Positions 33,306 through 42,539 of a stretch of 64,000 bases of DNA are shown here, in pieces. A model generated the notes under the pieces. It made no database searches. It had not been told where the DNA came from and was given only the letters and a program-made list of their open reading frames with translations. Position 1 is the first letter of the stretch, and each line of letters starts with the position of its first letter. Position numbers and translations under genes: made by a program. The DNA lies in NCBI RefSeq assembly GCF_007197645.1, contig NZ_VKGK01000001.1:1-64000 (forward strand). Reading direction: 5' to 3'. The stretch comes from Shewanella hanedai (GTDB taxonomy: Bacteria > Pseudomonadota > Gammaproteobacteria > Enterobacterales > Shewanellaceae).

Positions 33306-34345
33306 CTAATCTGCTGAGCTTGGTTTCTTCCTTGAATATATGCATAAATAAGTTCGCTGATACTTTGTCCTGTTTCGCGATAACCAGCACTAATTCCTGC
33401 TACATGGCAACTAGGTGCGGCTTCTGCAAGGTGCAGGTAAGTACAAGGGGTATTTTTCGCGATGGTGTGCACATAATGTAAAGCATCAAGCAGAGGGATC
33501 CCCGCAGCTGTTGACGCGCTACTTGGCATATTGGTGATCGAGTCGAGATCCAGTTCAAGGGCAACTGGCAACTGGCTGCTATTGAGCTTAGTCACGATGT
33601 CATCTAAGGCTGACGTTAAACTTATTTCACGGCGTACCCAGATAGATTGAAGGGTATGCCAATGACCCCCAAACGCGCTTAACTGAGACAGTGTTTCTTC
33701 ACTGTTTTTCAGTTCATGCATCCCCAATACATGGTAGTAACCGAGTGCGCCGCTGGCAGCTGCATAGCTGAAGCCATTGCCACTGTGACGGCCTTCTCGA
33801 GGGCGAAAATCACTGTGCGGATCTAAATTAACCGCTGCTATCTGTTTATGATAAATCTGCTTTGCAGCCATCAACAGACCATAAGCATTATTGTGGCCGC
33901 CACCAATCACTATTGGCTCAAGGCCGGCCGCCATGACTTGTGCTGTAATTTCAATAACCCGCTTATCCAGAGTTTCAACATTGGCTCTTAAGGCATCAGC
34001 TGATGCGTCTTCTGGTAACTGAAGGTCATCGGTCTTAATTTGACCCAAAACTAAGCATTGCTTGCCGTTAAAAAAACGGTTTGATTGTAGGTTAAGAAAC
34101 TGCGCCATGGCGGACTCGAATGCATCGGTTGCCCCACCACGACCTAAGTTAGCACGAGGGCCAATATCTTCACCAATCCCCATGATCACAAAACGAATCT
34201 GGTTATTTTTAGCGGTGTTAAGCGTCTCTTCTAAGCTGATGTTTGGGTTATGGGTCAATACGGTCTGAGCCAACTTGGTTTCGCCAGCTCTTGGGGTGAC
34301 CAGTTGTTGACATCGTAGCTGGGTGAAGGGGAGTAAGTACTGCAT
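33302..34345 (-). CDS. Arginase-family (ureohydrolase) enzyme, formimidoylglutamase-like
   Basis: 347 residues. The metal ligands of the binuclear manganese site are intact in variant contexts: GGGHNNAYG (His), NLDPHSDFRPREGRHSGNGFSYA (Asp-x-His-x-Asp) and ALELDLDSITNMP (Asp-x-Asp). GRHSGNGF is typical of formimidoylglutamase-like members (HutG) rather than arginase. No hut genes are nearby, so the substrate is not certain. The stop codon lies within the end of a MITE-like element. Divergent from a small plus-strand gene. Confidence 0.8.
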   Translation of the reverse strand: MQYLLPFTQLRCQQLVTPRAGETKLAQTVLTHNPNISLEETLNTAKNNQIRFVIMGIGEDIGPRANLGRGGATDAFESAMAQFLNLQSNRFFNGKQCLVLGQIKTDDLQLPEDASADALRANVETLDKRVIEITAQVMAAGLEPIVIGGGHNNAYGLLMAAKQIYHKQIAAVNLDPHSDFRPREGRHSGNGFSYAAASGALGYYHVLGMHELKNSEETLSQLSAFGGHWHTLQSIWVRREISLTSALDDIVTKLNSSQLPVALELDLDSITNMPSSASTAAGIPLLDALHYVHTIAKNTPCTYLHLAEAAPSCHVAGISAGYRETGQSISELIYAYIQGRNQAQQIS

Positions 34346-34448
34346 ATTGGTTTTGTTCTTATTCTGATGCGTATGCTTATATTGTGGCTTAATGTGTTAG
34401 CGGTTATCAATAAAATAGTGTTCTAGTCTACTTTGAGTTGCTAATTGT

Positions 34449-34667
34449 ATGAGGCAAGGTGAGGTGCTAAGGTTTGTTTTGTATGATGATAAAGACCGTG
34501 TTGTGGATGTCTATCATAGCCGTGAAATGTTTGATGAACTTGAAGGTTTTGATAAGCAAGTAGAATACCTTGAGCTTGAAAATGGTAATCATTACTTAGA
34601 GATAGAGCAAAATAGACTTGATACTCTGAATGCTTTCGACAAGTTTTTGAGTCAACATCTTAAATAG
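34449..34667 (+). CDS. Small conserved-looking protein of unknown function
   Basis: 72 residues, acidic, with a regular pattern (LRFVLYDDKDRVVDVYHSREMF, then EYLELENGNHYLEIEQ) suggesting a compact alpha/beta fold. No ribosome-binding site is obvious. The last codon and stop (AAA TAG) are the first unit of an eight-copy hexamer array, and a terminator follows it, which supports a real transcript. No function is proposed. Confidence 0.6.
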   Translation: MRQGEVLRFVLYDDKDRVVDVYHSREMFDELEGFDKQVEYLELENGNHYLEIEQNRLDTLNAFDKFLSQHLK

Positions 34668-34709
34668 AAATAGAAATAGAAATAGAAATAGAAATAGAAA
34701 TAGAAATAG
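34662..34709. repeat. Hexanucleotide tandem array, 8 units of AAATAG
   Basis: Eight perfect copies. The first unit is the last sense codon plus stop codon of the 72-residue gene, and the array ends where the terminator stem begins. Confidence 0.97.
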
Positions 34710-34740
34710 GGCGATGAGATGTTTATCTCTTCGCCCTTTT
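34709..34740. terminator. Terminator between the 72-residue gene and rraA
   Basis: The stem GGGCGA-t-GAGAT / ATCTC-t-TCGCCC with a GTTT loop is followed by TTTT on the plus strand. It lies 20 bp from the rraA stop, so it may serve both convergent genes. Confidence 0.85.
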
Positions 34741-34760
34741 ATTGAGCATTGTTTCAGATA

Positions 34761-35246
34761 CTAATCGATATCTAATGGCTCTGGCGACAGGATGATGCCT
34801 GTGTTGTCAGCGTAAACATGATCCAGCGGTAAGAAAGTCACCCCACCAAAATTTACTGGGATCTCAAGTTCACCAACGGAATTACTGTCTGCTCCAACAG
34901 GAATGGACGCCATGGCTTGAATGCCAATATCAAGCTCTTCCAATGAATCAACGTCTCTTACAGAGCCGTACACAATGATCCCTTCCCATTTATTATCAAC
35001 AGCTACCTGTGCAATAGATGCATCAATAAGGGCGCGTCGTAATGAGCCGCCACCATCGACAAGGAGTACTCTACCTTCACCAGGCAGTTGTAGTGCCTCG
35101 ATAATTAGACCGTTGTCTTCAAAACACTTAATCGTGCTGATTGAGCCACCAAAAGAGTTACAACCACCATAGTTACTGAACATAGGTTCGACAACATCAA
35201 CTTGGTCGATGTAGGTGTCACAAAGTTCTGAGGTGTTGTATTCCAT
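34761..35246 (-). CDS. rraA: Regulator of ribonuclease E activity A
   Basis: RraA binds RNase E and inhibits RNA processing. It aligns along its length with the E. coli protein: [82 protein letters not shown]. Two ATGs are two codons apart. The second (35246) has AGGAG at a seven-base spacing and starts MEYNTSEL, like the homologue, so it is used (161 residues). Confidence 0.97.
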   Translation of the reverse strand: MEYNTSELCDTYIDQVDVVEPMFSNYGGCNSFGGSISTIKCFEDNGLIIEALQLPGEGRVLLVDGGGSLRRALIDASIAQVAVDNKWEGIIVYGSVRDVDSLEELDIGIQAMASIPVGADSNSVGELEIPVNFGGVTFLPLDHVYADNTGIILSPEPLDID

Positions 35247-35878
35247 AGTCATACTCCTGAAATCAATAATGTGCCGAATAAGGCACTATTAGGTAGTTGT
35301 AGCTAGTATATAAGGCTTTCTTAAAAAGAAAAGTGTTATCAATCACGCAATTGTCGATAGCCGCGCTTGTCGCTTATTATGTTGTTGTATTTCTTCATTA
35401 GCGTGATAATTGTACTTGAAATATAAGCAAGATCATTAAATGACGTACTTATATTACGCTTAGCAAGGTGATTTGTAATACATTAGTGGGATTTACTTCG
35501 TCGAACATGATGAAGAGAGCATTTTCATCTGTACTAATCTGCATGGTTTGATGAGCTTCAGAGTGATATTCAATGTCTCTCAGTTATTCCTGCGACGATG
35601 AATTTTTTGGGTAGTACTTTAAAAACAAACCAGAAAGAATCCCCTTAGTTAGCGCCCATTTTTAGCTTCATTTCATCATTAAAAATCTACGCGGAATATA
35701 TTTGTCTTTAATGGTGACTCCTCAAGCTTCGAATTCCCCTTAAACTACATCGACATAAGTATTAAATCCTTATTTTTAATGTGGAATTAGTTTTTTATAC
35801 TGGGTTTATTCGTTGACTTGGGTTGGTTATTTTATAGACTAGTTAGCCTTCGAGGAGTTGGGTTTATAGGGAGATAAG
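35247..35878. other. Long non-coding gap before the HD-GYP pair
   Basis: About 630 bp between divergent genes rraA and the first HD-GYP gene. AT-rich, with no plausible reading frame, strong hairpin or clear operator. It should carry both promoters. The HD-GYP gene has a GGGAGAT ribosome-binding site just before its start. Confidence 0.6.
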
Positions 35879-38800
35879 ATGTTTTCTGTTGTGGAGTACG
35901 AGAATAAGCGGGTCTCAATACGTTTTACTGTGGTCAGCATTTTTATCTTTGCCACTGTGTTAACTTCAACTATTGCCATCAGCCTTCAATATTACTTCAG
36001 TCAATCCATGGCAACGGAATCCGCACTTAAACATTTTGACCTCGATGCAAAACATATGAGTCAGTATTTGTCTCAACTCGATACTGAAGCTGTGAATATC
36101 ACTAAACTGCTTTCAGGTTTAGATCAGTTAATTGAAGATGATCATTTTAACCGTAAGGCACTATATACGTTTGCCGAACTCATGCGGAGTAATCCTATAT
36201 ATTTTGGCGTTAATGTGGGTTTACCTAACGGTGATTTCTATCAGTTAATCAATCTTGATGTTTTTCCTCCTTCGAGAGTAAAATCCTTTTCAATTCCCTC
36301 TGATCGATGGCTATTTTCATTTATTACTGGTAAAGGTGAACATCGAATAAGGCAATTTATCTACCTTAATGATGAGCTTCAAGAACGGATCGTCAAAGAG
36401 GAGGTCACTGTTTATGATCCTAGAGTAAGGCCTTGGTTTATTAATGCTGATATAGGGAATGTTTCCAGAACTCAGCCTTATTTATTTGACTCGATTCAAT
36501 CACCTGGTAAGACCTACTCTATCCAACTGCCTGATGCTTCAGGTGCTGTTTTGGGAATGGATATTACCCTCGAGACTTTTTCTAAATACCTCAGTGCGGT
36601 TGGCCAGAATATCAGTGGGGGATCAGCAAATGAAGTGTACGTATATAAGCCTTCCGGTGAGATTATTTCGTCTAACCAGAAAAAGTCAGATCAGATCAAA
36701 ATTCCTCAATCATCCCCACTGGCATTATCCCAAGCCCAGCATGCTTTTGTTGATAACTCATTGCTATTGAGGGTCTCAAATGAGACCGATTGGCCGCCAA
36801 TAGATTTTGCAATATCAGGCCAACCCCACGGCTACGCGGTTGACGTGATGGAGCTTATCTCTCAGATGACAAATTTACATTTTTCCTATGTCAACGGCTT
36901 GAGTTGGAAGGGGCTGGTAGATGCCTATAAAACGGGAAAGATAGAGCTGCTGCAATCAGTCATTATGACTGACGAAAATCGAGATCTTGGCGTGTTTAGT
37001 GAGCCATTTCTTACCTTGTCCTATTCTGTGGTTACCGTAGAAGGATTACAACCGATTACACACATCTCAGAGCTTGAAGGACATAAGATTGCAGTGCCAG
37101 TTGATTGGCTGATTATTAAGTATATTAAACATTATTTCCCCGATATAGAGTTCGTTGAATATGCTTCTACTCATGAGTGCTTTAATGCAGTGAGGCGAGG
37201 GGAGGTGATGGCAGCATTAGATACTGGGATAAACTTACGCTATACAGCACGGCAATTCTTTATTGAAAATTTGATGTTCCATGATGACTTGTCCTTTTCC
37301 CCCTACAGCATCCCCAATGGGCTGAGAATCTTAGCGAAACATAAGCCGCTAATCGAGATCATTAATTTGGCATTAGCCAATATCACGCCTGAGCAGAAAA
37401 AGGCCTTAAAGTTGAAATGGATTGATAGCAGCTCACTTCGCCAACCGATGAAAACAATGGGAGTGGTTCCCTATAAAGCCCTAATCGATATCGGGGCAGA
37501 CAGTCAGCAGCACAATAAATTACATAAGCTGATGATTAACGGAATTGAGCAATTTGTGTATGTCACAGCATTTGCGAGTGGCCAGTCTATGCTTGGGATT
37601 GTGGTGCCCAGCGAGATTATTTTAGCTCCCAGTACGCATAAAGTGTTGACCTCAATCTTTATCACCGCAGTGTGCATGTTGACGTTTTTGCCTATTGCTT
37701 GGGTATTTTCAAATCCTATCATCAAACCTATCAATCTATTGTGCCATGAGAATGTGAAGATAAAGCTTCGCGATTATGATTCAGTGATCAAAGTGAGTAC
37801 CCGAATTAAAGAGTTGGATGAACTCTCTGACTCCATGTTGGAGATGGCAGAAGCTCATAAAGAGTATGAAGCATCTCAAAAGGCATTAATTGAGGCGATA
37901 ATTAGGTTAATTGCACAGGCAGTGGATGATAAATCCCCCTATACGGCAGGGCACTGTAATCGCGTTCCTGAACTTGGCTTGATGCTGGCAAATGCGGCCC
38001 ATAAAGCAAATAGTGGCCCTTTTAAATCGTTCAGTTTTAAGAATGAAGATGAACATAGAGAATTTAGAATCGCTGCTTGGCTACATGACTGTGGCAAAAT
38101 TACTACCCCTGAGCATATTGTGGATAAGGGAACCAAGCTTGAAGCAAATTATAACCGTATCCATGAGATCCGCATGCGATTTGAGGTGTTGTGGCGCGAT
38201 GCAGAGATCAGCTATTTAACCTTGTTAGCTGACTCGCCAGAAAGTGAAGATGTGTTACGTGAGCAATTGAACGCGAAGTATGTGCAGCTTAAACTGGATT
38301 TTGAGTTTATTGCCAATGCCAATATTGGTGGTGAGTTTATGAGTCAAGAGCATAAGGACCGTTTAGCTTTACTTGCTAATGTGACGTGGAAGCGTCATTT
38401 TGACGATAGACTCGGGCTATCACCCTTCGAGGAGCTTCGCTTTAACGAGCCAACGACGGAAGTCAGCTATCCGGTCACCGAACAGCTGTTACGAGACAAG
38501 CCTGAGCATATTGTCAAACGTCTCAAAAAGGTGGAGTTTGATCCTAAGTTTGGTATCAAGATGGAGATCCCAGAACATCAATACAATCTAGGTGAGCTGT
38601 ATAACTTGTCGATATCCAGAGGCACGTTAACCGCTGAAGATAGGTATAAGATTAATGAGCACATCATCAGCACCATTAAAATGCTGGAGAGTTTGCCTTT
38701 TCCTCCCGAACTTGCGCGAGTTCCTCGATATGCATCGACTCACCATGAGACTCTTAAGGGAACTGGTTATCCTAGAAAACTCACCGGTGATGATCTTTCG

Positions 38801-39046
38801 ATACCGGAGCGAATTCTTGTCATCGCTGATATTTTTGAAGCATTAACGGCAGTCGATAGACCCTATAAAAAGGCTAAACCTATCAGTGTTGCGGTGGATA
38901 TTTTGCATAAGATGGCATTGGATGAACATCTCGATATTGAGCTGTTCAGGTTCTTCCTTTCAACCGGTATTTACCTTGAATATGCGAATAAGTTTCTTGA
39001 TGCTTCTCAAATTGATGAGGTCGATATTAGTCAATATTTAAGTTGA
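35879..39046 (+). CDS. Transmembrane HD-GYP phosphodiesterase with Cache and SBP-like sensor regions (copy 1)
   Basis: 1055 residues. TM1 lies at about 15-37. A periplasmic region of ~550 residues follows: a Cache-like part (about 40-240) and a substrate-binding-protein (SBP_bac_3-like) part (about 300-515, WPPIDFAISGQPHGYAVDVM). TM2 is at about 590-612 and leads into a HAMP-like linker and a cytoplasmic HD-GYP domain. Catalytic motifs are kept: GHCNRVPELG (691-700), HDCGK (736-740), INEH (925-928), HHETLKGTGYP (955-965) and ADIFEALT. A ~155-residue segment (about 756-913) is inserted between HDCGK and the GYP half. Expected to hydrolyse cyclic di-GMP in response to a bound small molecule. 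Paralogue immediately downstream. Confidence 0.9.
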   Translation: MFSVVEYENKRVSIRFTVVSIFIFATVLTSTIAISLQYYFSQSMATESALKHFDLDAKHMSQYLSQLDTEAVNITKLLSGLDQLIEDDHFNRKALYTFAELMRSNPIYFGVNVGLPNGDFYQLINLDVFPPSRVKSFSIPSDRWLFSFITGKGEHRIRQFIYLNDELQERIVKEEVTVYDPRVRPWFINADIGNVSRTQPYLFDSIQSPGKTYSIQLPDASGAVLGMDITLETFSKYLSAVGQNISGGSANEVYVYKPSGEIISSNQKKSDQIKIPQSSPLALSQAQHAFVDNSLLLRVSNETDWPPIDFAISGQPHGYAVDVMELISQMTNLHFSYVNGLSWKGLVDAYKTGKIELLQSVIMTDENRDLGVFSEPFLTLSYSVVTVEGLQPITHISELEGHKIAVPVDWLIIKYIKHYFPDIEFVEYASTHECFNAVRRGEVMAALDTGINLRYTARQFFIENLMFHDDLSFSPYSIPNGLRILAKHKPLIEIINLALANITPEQKKALKLKWIDSSSLRQPMKTMGVVPYKALIDIGADSQQHNKLHKLMINGIEQFVYVTAFASGQSMLGIVVPSEIILAPSTHKVLTSIFITAVCMLTFLPIAWVFSNPIIKPINLLCHENVKIKLRDYDSVIKVSTRIKELDELSDSMLEMAEAHKEYEASQKALIEAIIRLIAQAVDDKSPYTAGHCNRVPELGLMLANAAHKANSGPFKSFSFKNEDEHREFRIAAWLHDCGKITTPEHIVDKGTKLEANYNRIHEIRMRFEVLWRDAEISYLTLLADSPESEDVLREQLNAKYVQLKLDFEFIANANIGGEFMSQEHKDRLALLANVTWKRHFDDRLGLSPFEELRFNEPTTEVSYPVTEQLLRDKPEHIVKRLKKVEFDPKFGIKMEIPEHQYNLGELYNLSISRGTLTAEDRYKINEHIISTIKMLESLPFPPELARVPRYASTHHETLKGTGYPRKLTGDDLSIPERILVIADIFEALTAVDRPYKKAKPISVAVDILHKMALDEHLDIELFRFFLSTGIYLEYANKFLDASQIDEVDISQYLS

Positions 39047-39270
39047 TACTAACTAATAAAAACGATGAAAAAGTATAAATTGATTTTTTAGATGAGGTGT
39101 TCCAATTATATGGCTGTGTTAACTCCGAGAGGTGGGATAGAAGGTATATATCTATATTAGCATGATTTAGTTAGTTATTTTTTAACTTTAGGCTATTGGT
39201 CTAGGTTGACTTGTTGCCAACCTGTTATAAAATGTTCCTTTCAGGGATTGAATGACAAAGTAGGGATGCT

Positions 39271-42200
39271 ATGAGCGCTGCGACTAAAGTCAGTAATAAG
39301 CGATTTACTATTCGTTTCACTGTGGTGGGGATCTTTATTTTAGCCACCGTAGTGACCGCTTCCATCGCCATCGGTTTGCAATATTATTTTAGTACAGCCA
39401 TGGCCACCGAATCAGCAGTAAAGCTTTACAACCTAACCGCTAAAAACACCAGCAACTACCTCACCCAAGTTGATAAGCGGGCTATTAATACCACTCAGCT
39501 GCTCTCAAACTTTGATGATCTCGTGGTTGATGGGGCTTTTAACTCTGAGGCACAACAAGCCTTTGCTCAAGTGATGCGAACCAATTCACTGTTCTACGCC
39601 ATCTATATCGGTATGCCCAACGGTGATTTTTATGAATTGATTAACCTTGAGGCTCATCCAATTATCCGAACCCAGCTTGATGCATCCCATTTAGATCGCT
39701 GGGTGATCATCAGTATTAGTGGTGAAGGAGCGCTTCGACAGCGAGAGCAGTCTTATTTAGATGAGGACTTTAACCTGCGTGTCACACGCAGTGAACTCAG
39801 CGATTTTGATGCGCGTGTAAGGCCATGGTTTGTTAATTCAAATAGTGAGACCGTATCTAAAACAGAACCTTACTTATTCCAGCATCTGCAGTCCCCTGGT
39901 CAAACCTACTCGATAAAGTTGGCAGAATCTGGTGCTGTACTGGCATTGGATATCGCGCTTTCAACGGTATCTGATTTCCTCGTGATGCAGGGGGAAGATG
40001 AGAATGGCCTCGCAGAGAAGAAGATCTACCTTTATAAACAAAGTGGTGAGCTGATTGCATCGAATCAAGTGCAAACAAGCACCATTGAAATACCAGCCTC
40101 TAACAAGCTAGTGTTGAGTGCAAAACAGCGCGAGCTGGTGGCAATGACAGAACCACTGTCAGTGTCTAATGAAACGGATTGGGCGCCCATCGACTTTGCC
40201 ATATCTGGAATGCCTCAAGGTTACAGTATCGATCTGCTTCATTTAGTCTCAGAGATGACCGGATTACGATTGCGCTATATCAATGGCTTTAGCTGGAGTG
40301 AATTGACGGAAAATTATAAAGCGAAAGAGTTAGACCTGCTTCACTCTGTGATTAAAACCGATGAAACAAGTCTATTAGGTGAATTTAGTCAGCCGTTTCT
40401 TGAGCTTCCTTTTGCAGTCGTTACCCAAGAAGGGACGCCGCAAATCGATCATATCAAGCAGTTGCAAGGCAAGCAGGTGGCGATCCCGACAGGCTGGTCC
40501 ATCATCGAAGTGATTAGACAACACTACCCTCAGATAGAGATCGTTGAGTTGCCTTCGACCTATGCAATATTACATGCGGTGGAGCAGGGTGAGGTGTTTG
40601 CTGCTCTGGATAGCAGCATTATATTGCACTACACAGCAAAGCAATTTTTTGTTGAGGAGCTCCAATATCATGAGCAACTTGATTTTTCTCCTGTCGCAGT
40701 GGACACCGGTTTGCATATTGTTATGCCGAGTCAGGAGGCTGATATTATCGAGGTGTTCAACCTAGCACTCGCCAATATAAGCCCTGAGCAAACTCAAGCT
40801 TTAAGAGTGAAGTGGTTTGGTGAAGGGGAGAAGAAGATACTGTCGACTCAAGGAACGGTTCCCTTTGAGGTGTTGATCGACATGGCCAATGAGCCAAAAG
40901 ATCAAAAAACATTAATTCGTCGTGAGTTAAATGGCGTTGAAGAGTTTATCTACGTCACTCCGTTTGGTGACACATTATCCGGAAACCAAGAGTACTTTGC
41001 CATTGTCGTCCCGATGGAGAAGTTACTGGCAACCAGCATCGATAAAGTGCAGCAATCTATTCTATTTACCAGTTTATGTTTGTTGTTTATTCTTCCCATT
41101 TCTTGGTTGTTCTCATCGCCAATTATCCGACCGATTAAGTTATTGGCGATTGAGAATGAAAAGATAAAAAATCGTCAATATGATGAGGTGAAAAATGTAG
41201 ACTCCAATATCTCTGAGCTGGATGAATTGGCGAACTCTATGATGGATATGTCTCGCTCCATTCAACTCTATGAAGAGAATCAAAAGGCCTTGATGGAGTC
41301 ATTCATCAAACTAATAGCCCAAGCCATTGATGATAAATCCCCTTATACCGCTGGACACTGTAATCGTGTGCCTGAACTTGGATTGATGCTAGCGGAGGCG
41401 GCTCAACAATCTGAACTGACTCCCTTTAAAGACTTTAAATTTAACTCAGATGATGAACATCGAGAGTTCAGAATTGCGGCTTGGTTGCACGATTGTGGCA
41501 AGATCACCACGCCAGAATACATTGTCGATAAAGGCACTAAACTCGAAGCGGTTTATAACCGTATTCACGAAGTTCGCATGCGTTTTGAAGTGTTATGGCG
41601 TGATGCCGAAATTGATCACCTAAAAAGAGCCGCTTCAGGATCAGAGCCGAGTGAGCTGCAGTTGGCGGAGTTGGTACATAAACAGAATCAATTGCGTCAG
41701 AACTTTGAATTTATCGCCAACGCGAATGTTGGCGGTGAGTTTATGGATCAGGCGGATAAGGAGCGACTCGCTGAGCTTGCCGCCATCACTTGGGAGCGTC
41801 ATTTCGACGACAGACTAGGGCTTTCACCTGTCGAAGAACTCAACTTAAGTCAGCAAGATACTAAGGTAAGTTACCCTGTTACAGAAGCGCTACTAAGAGA
41901 TAAAAGCGAGCATGTCATTAAGCGTGCTAACAAGGTGGAGTTTGACCCTAAATTTGGTATTAAGATGGATATCCCTGAGCATCAATATAACTTAGGTGAG
42001 CTTTATAACCTCTCGATCTCTAGGGGAACCCTGACAGCAGAAGACAGATTTAAAATTAATGAACATGTCACCAGCACGATAAAAATGCTGGAAAATCTTC
42101 CTTTTCCGCCAGAGTTAGCTCGCGTGCCTCGCTATGCTTCTACTCATCACGAGACCTTAAAAGGCACTGGTTACCCTCGAAAATTGAGCGCTAAAGATTT

Positions 42201-42474
42201 ATCGATCCCAGAACGAATTCTTGTTGTGGCAGATATTTTTGAAGCCTTGACCGCAGCCGACAGACCCTACAAAAAGGCGAAGCCTCTCAGTGTGGCTATC
42301 GATATACTTTACAAGATGGCACTGGATGAACACTTAGATATGGACTTATTTAAGCTGTTTTTATCGAGCGGGATCTATCTCGAATATGCCCATAAATTCC
42401 TCGATGAAGCGCAGATAAATAATGTGGATGTGGCTAAATATCTAAATGGAGAACCAATGCGTAAAAGTGCTTAG
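39271..42474 (+). CDS. Transmembrane HD-GYP phosphodiesterase with Cache and SBP-like sensor regions (copy 2)
   Basis: 1067 residues, colinear with the upstream paralogue over its whole length. TM1 is at about 15-37, periplasmic Cache-like and SBP-like parts follow (DWAPIDFAISGMPQGYSIDLL near 303), TM2 is at about 596-618, then a HAMP-like linker and HD-GYP domain. GHCNRVPELG, HDCGK (740-744), INEH and STHHETLKGTGYP are intact, with the same ~155-residue insertion. The cytoplasmic half is nearly identical between copies while the periplasmic half differs more, suggesting different ligands feeding the same output. A 224-bp gap separates the genes, so this one may have its own promoter. Confidence 0.9.
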   Translation: MSAATKVSNKRFTIRFTVVGIFILATVVTASIAIGLQYYFSTAMATESAVKLYNLTAKNTSNYLTQVDKRAINTTQLLSNFDDLVVDGAFNSEAQQAFAQVMRTNSLFYAIYIGMPNGDFYELINLEAHPIIRTQLDASHLDRWVIISISGEGALRQREQSYLDEDFNLRVTRSELSDFDARVRPWFVNSNSETVSKTEPYLFQHLQSPGQTYSIKLAESGAVLALDIALSTVSDFLVMQGEDENGLAEKKIYLYKQSGELIASNQVQTSTIEIPASNKLVLSAKQRELVAMTEPLSVSNETDWAPIDFAISGMPQGYSIDLLHLVSEMTGLRLRYINGFSWSELTENYKAKELDLLHSVIKTDETSLLGEFSQPFLELPFAVVTQEGTPQIDHIKQLQGKQVAIPTGWSIIEVIRQHYPQIEIVELPSTYAILHAVEQGEVFAALDSSIILHYTAKQFFVEELQYHEQLDFSPVAVDTGLHIVMPSQEADIIEVFNLALANISPEQTQALRVKWFGEGEKKILSTQGTVPFEVLIDMANEPKDQKTLIRRELNGVEEFIYVTPFGDTLSGNQEYFAIVVPMEKLLATSIDKVQQSILFTSLCLLFILPISWLFSSPIIRPIKLLAIENEKIKNRQYDEVKNVDSNISELDELANSMMDMSRSIQLYEENQKALMESFIKLIAQAIDDKSPYTAGHCNRVPELGLMLAEAAQQSELTPFKDFKFNSDDEHREFRIAAWLHDCGKITTPEYIVDKGTKLEAVYNRIHEVRMRFEVLWRDAEIDHLKRAASGSEPSELQLAELVHKQNQLRQNFEFIANANVGGEFMDQADKERLAELAAITWERHFDDRLGLSPVEELNLSQQDTKVSYPVTEALLRDKSEHVIKRANKVEFDPKFGIKMDIPEHQYNLGELYNLSISRGTLTAEDRFKINEHVTSTIKMLENLPFPPELARVPRYASTHHETLKGTGYPRKLSAKDLSIPERILVVADIFEALTAADRPYKKAKPLSVAIDILYKMALDEHLDMDLFKLFLSSGIYLEYAHKFLDEAQINNVDVAKYLNGEPMRKSA

Positions 42475-42539
42475 GTGGCAAATTCTTCCACTACTCACTA
42501 AGTTTAATAAACCAAGGAATGCAACACTGTAGGGATACT

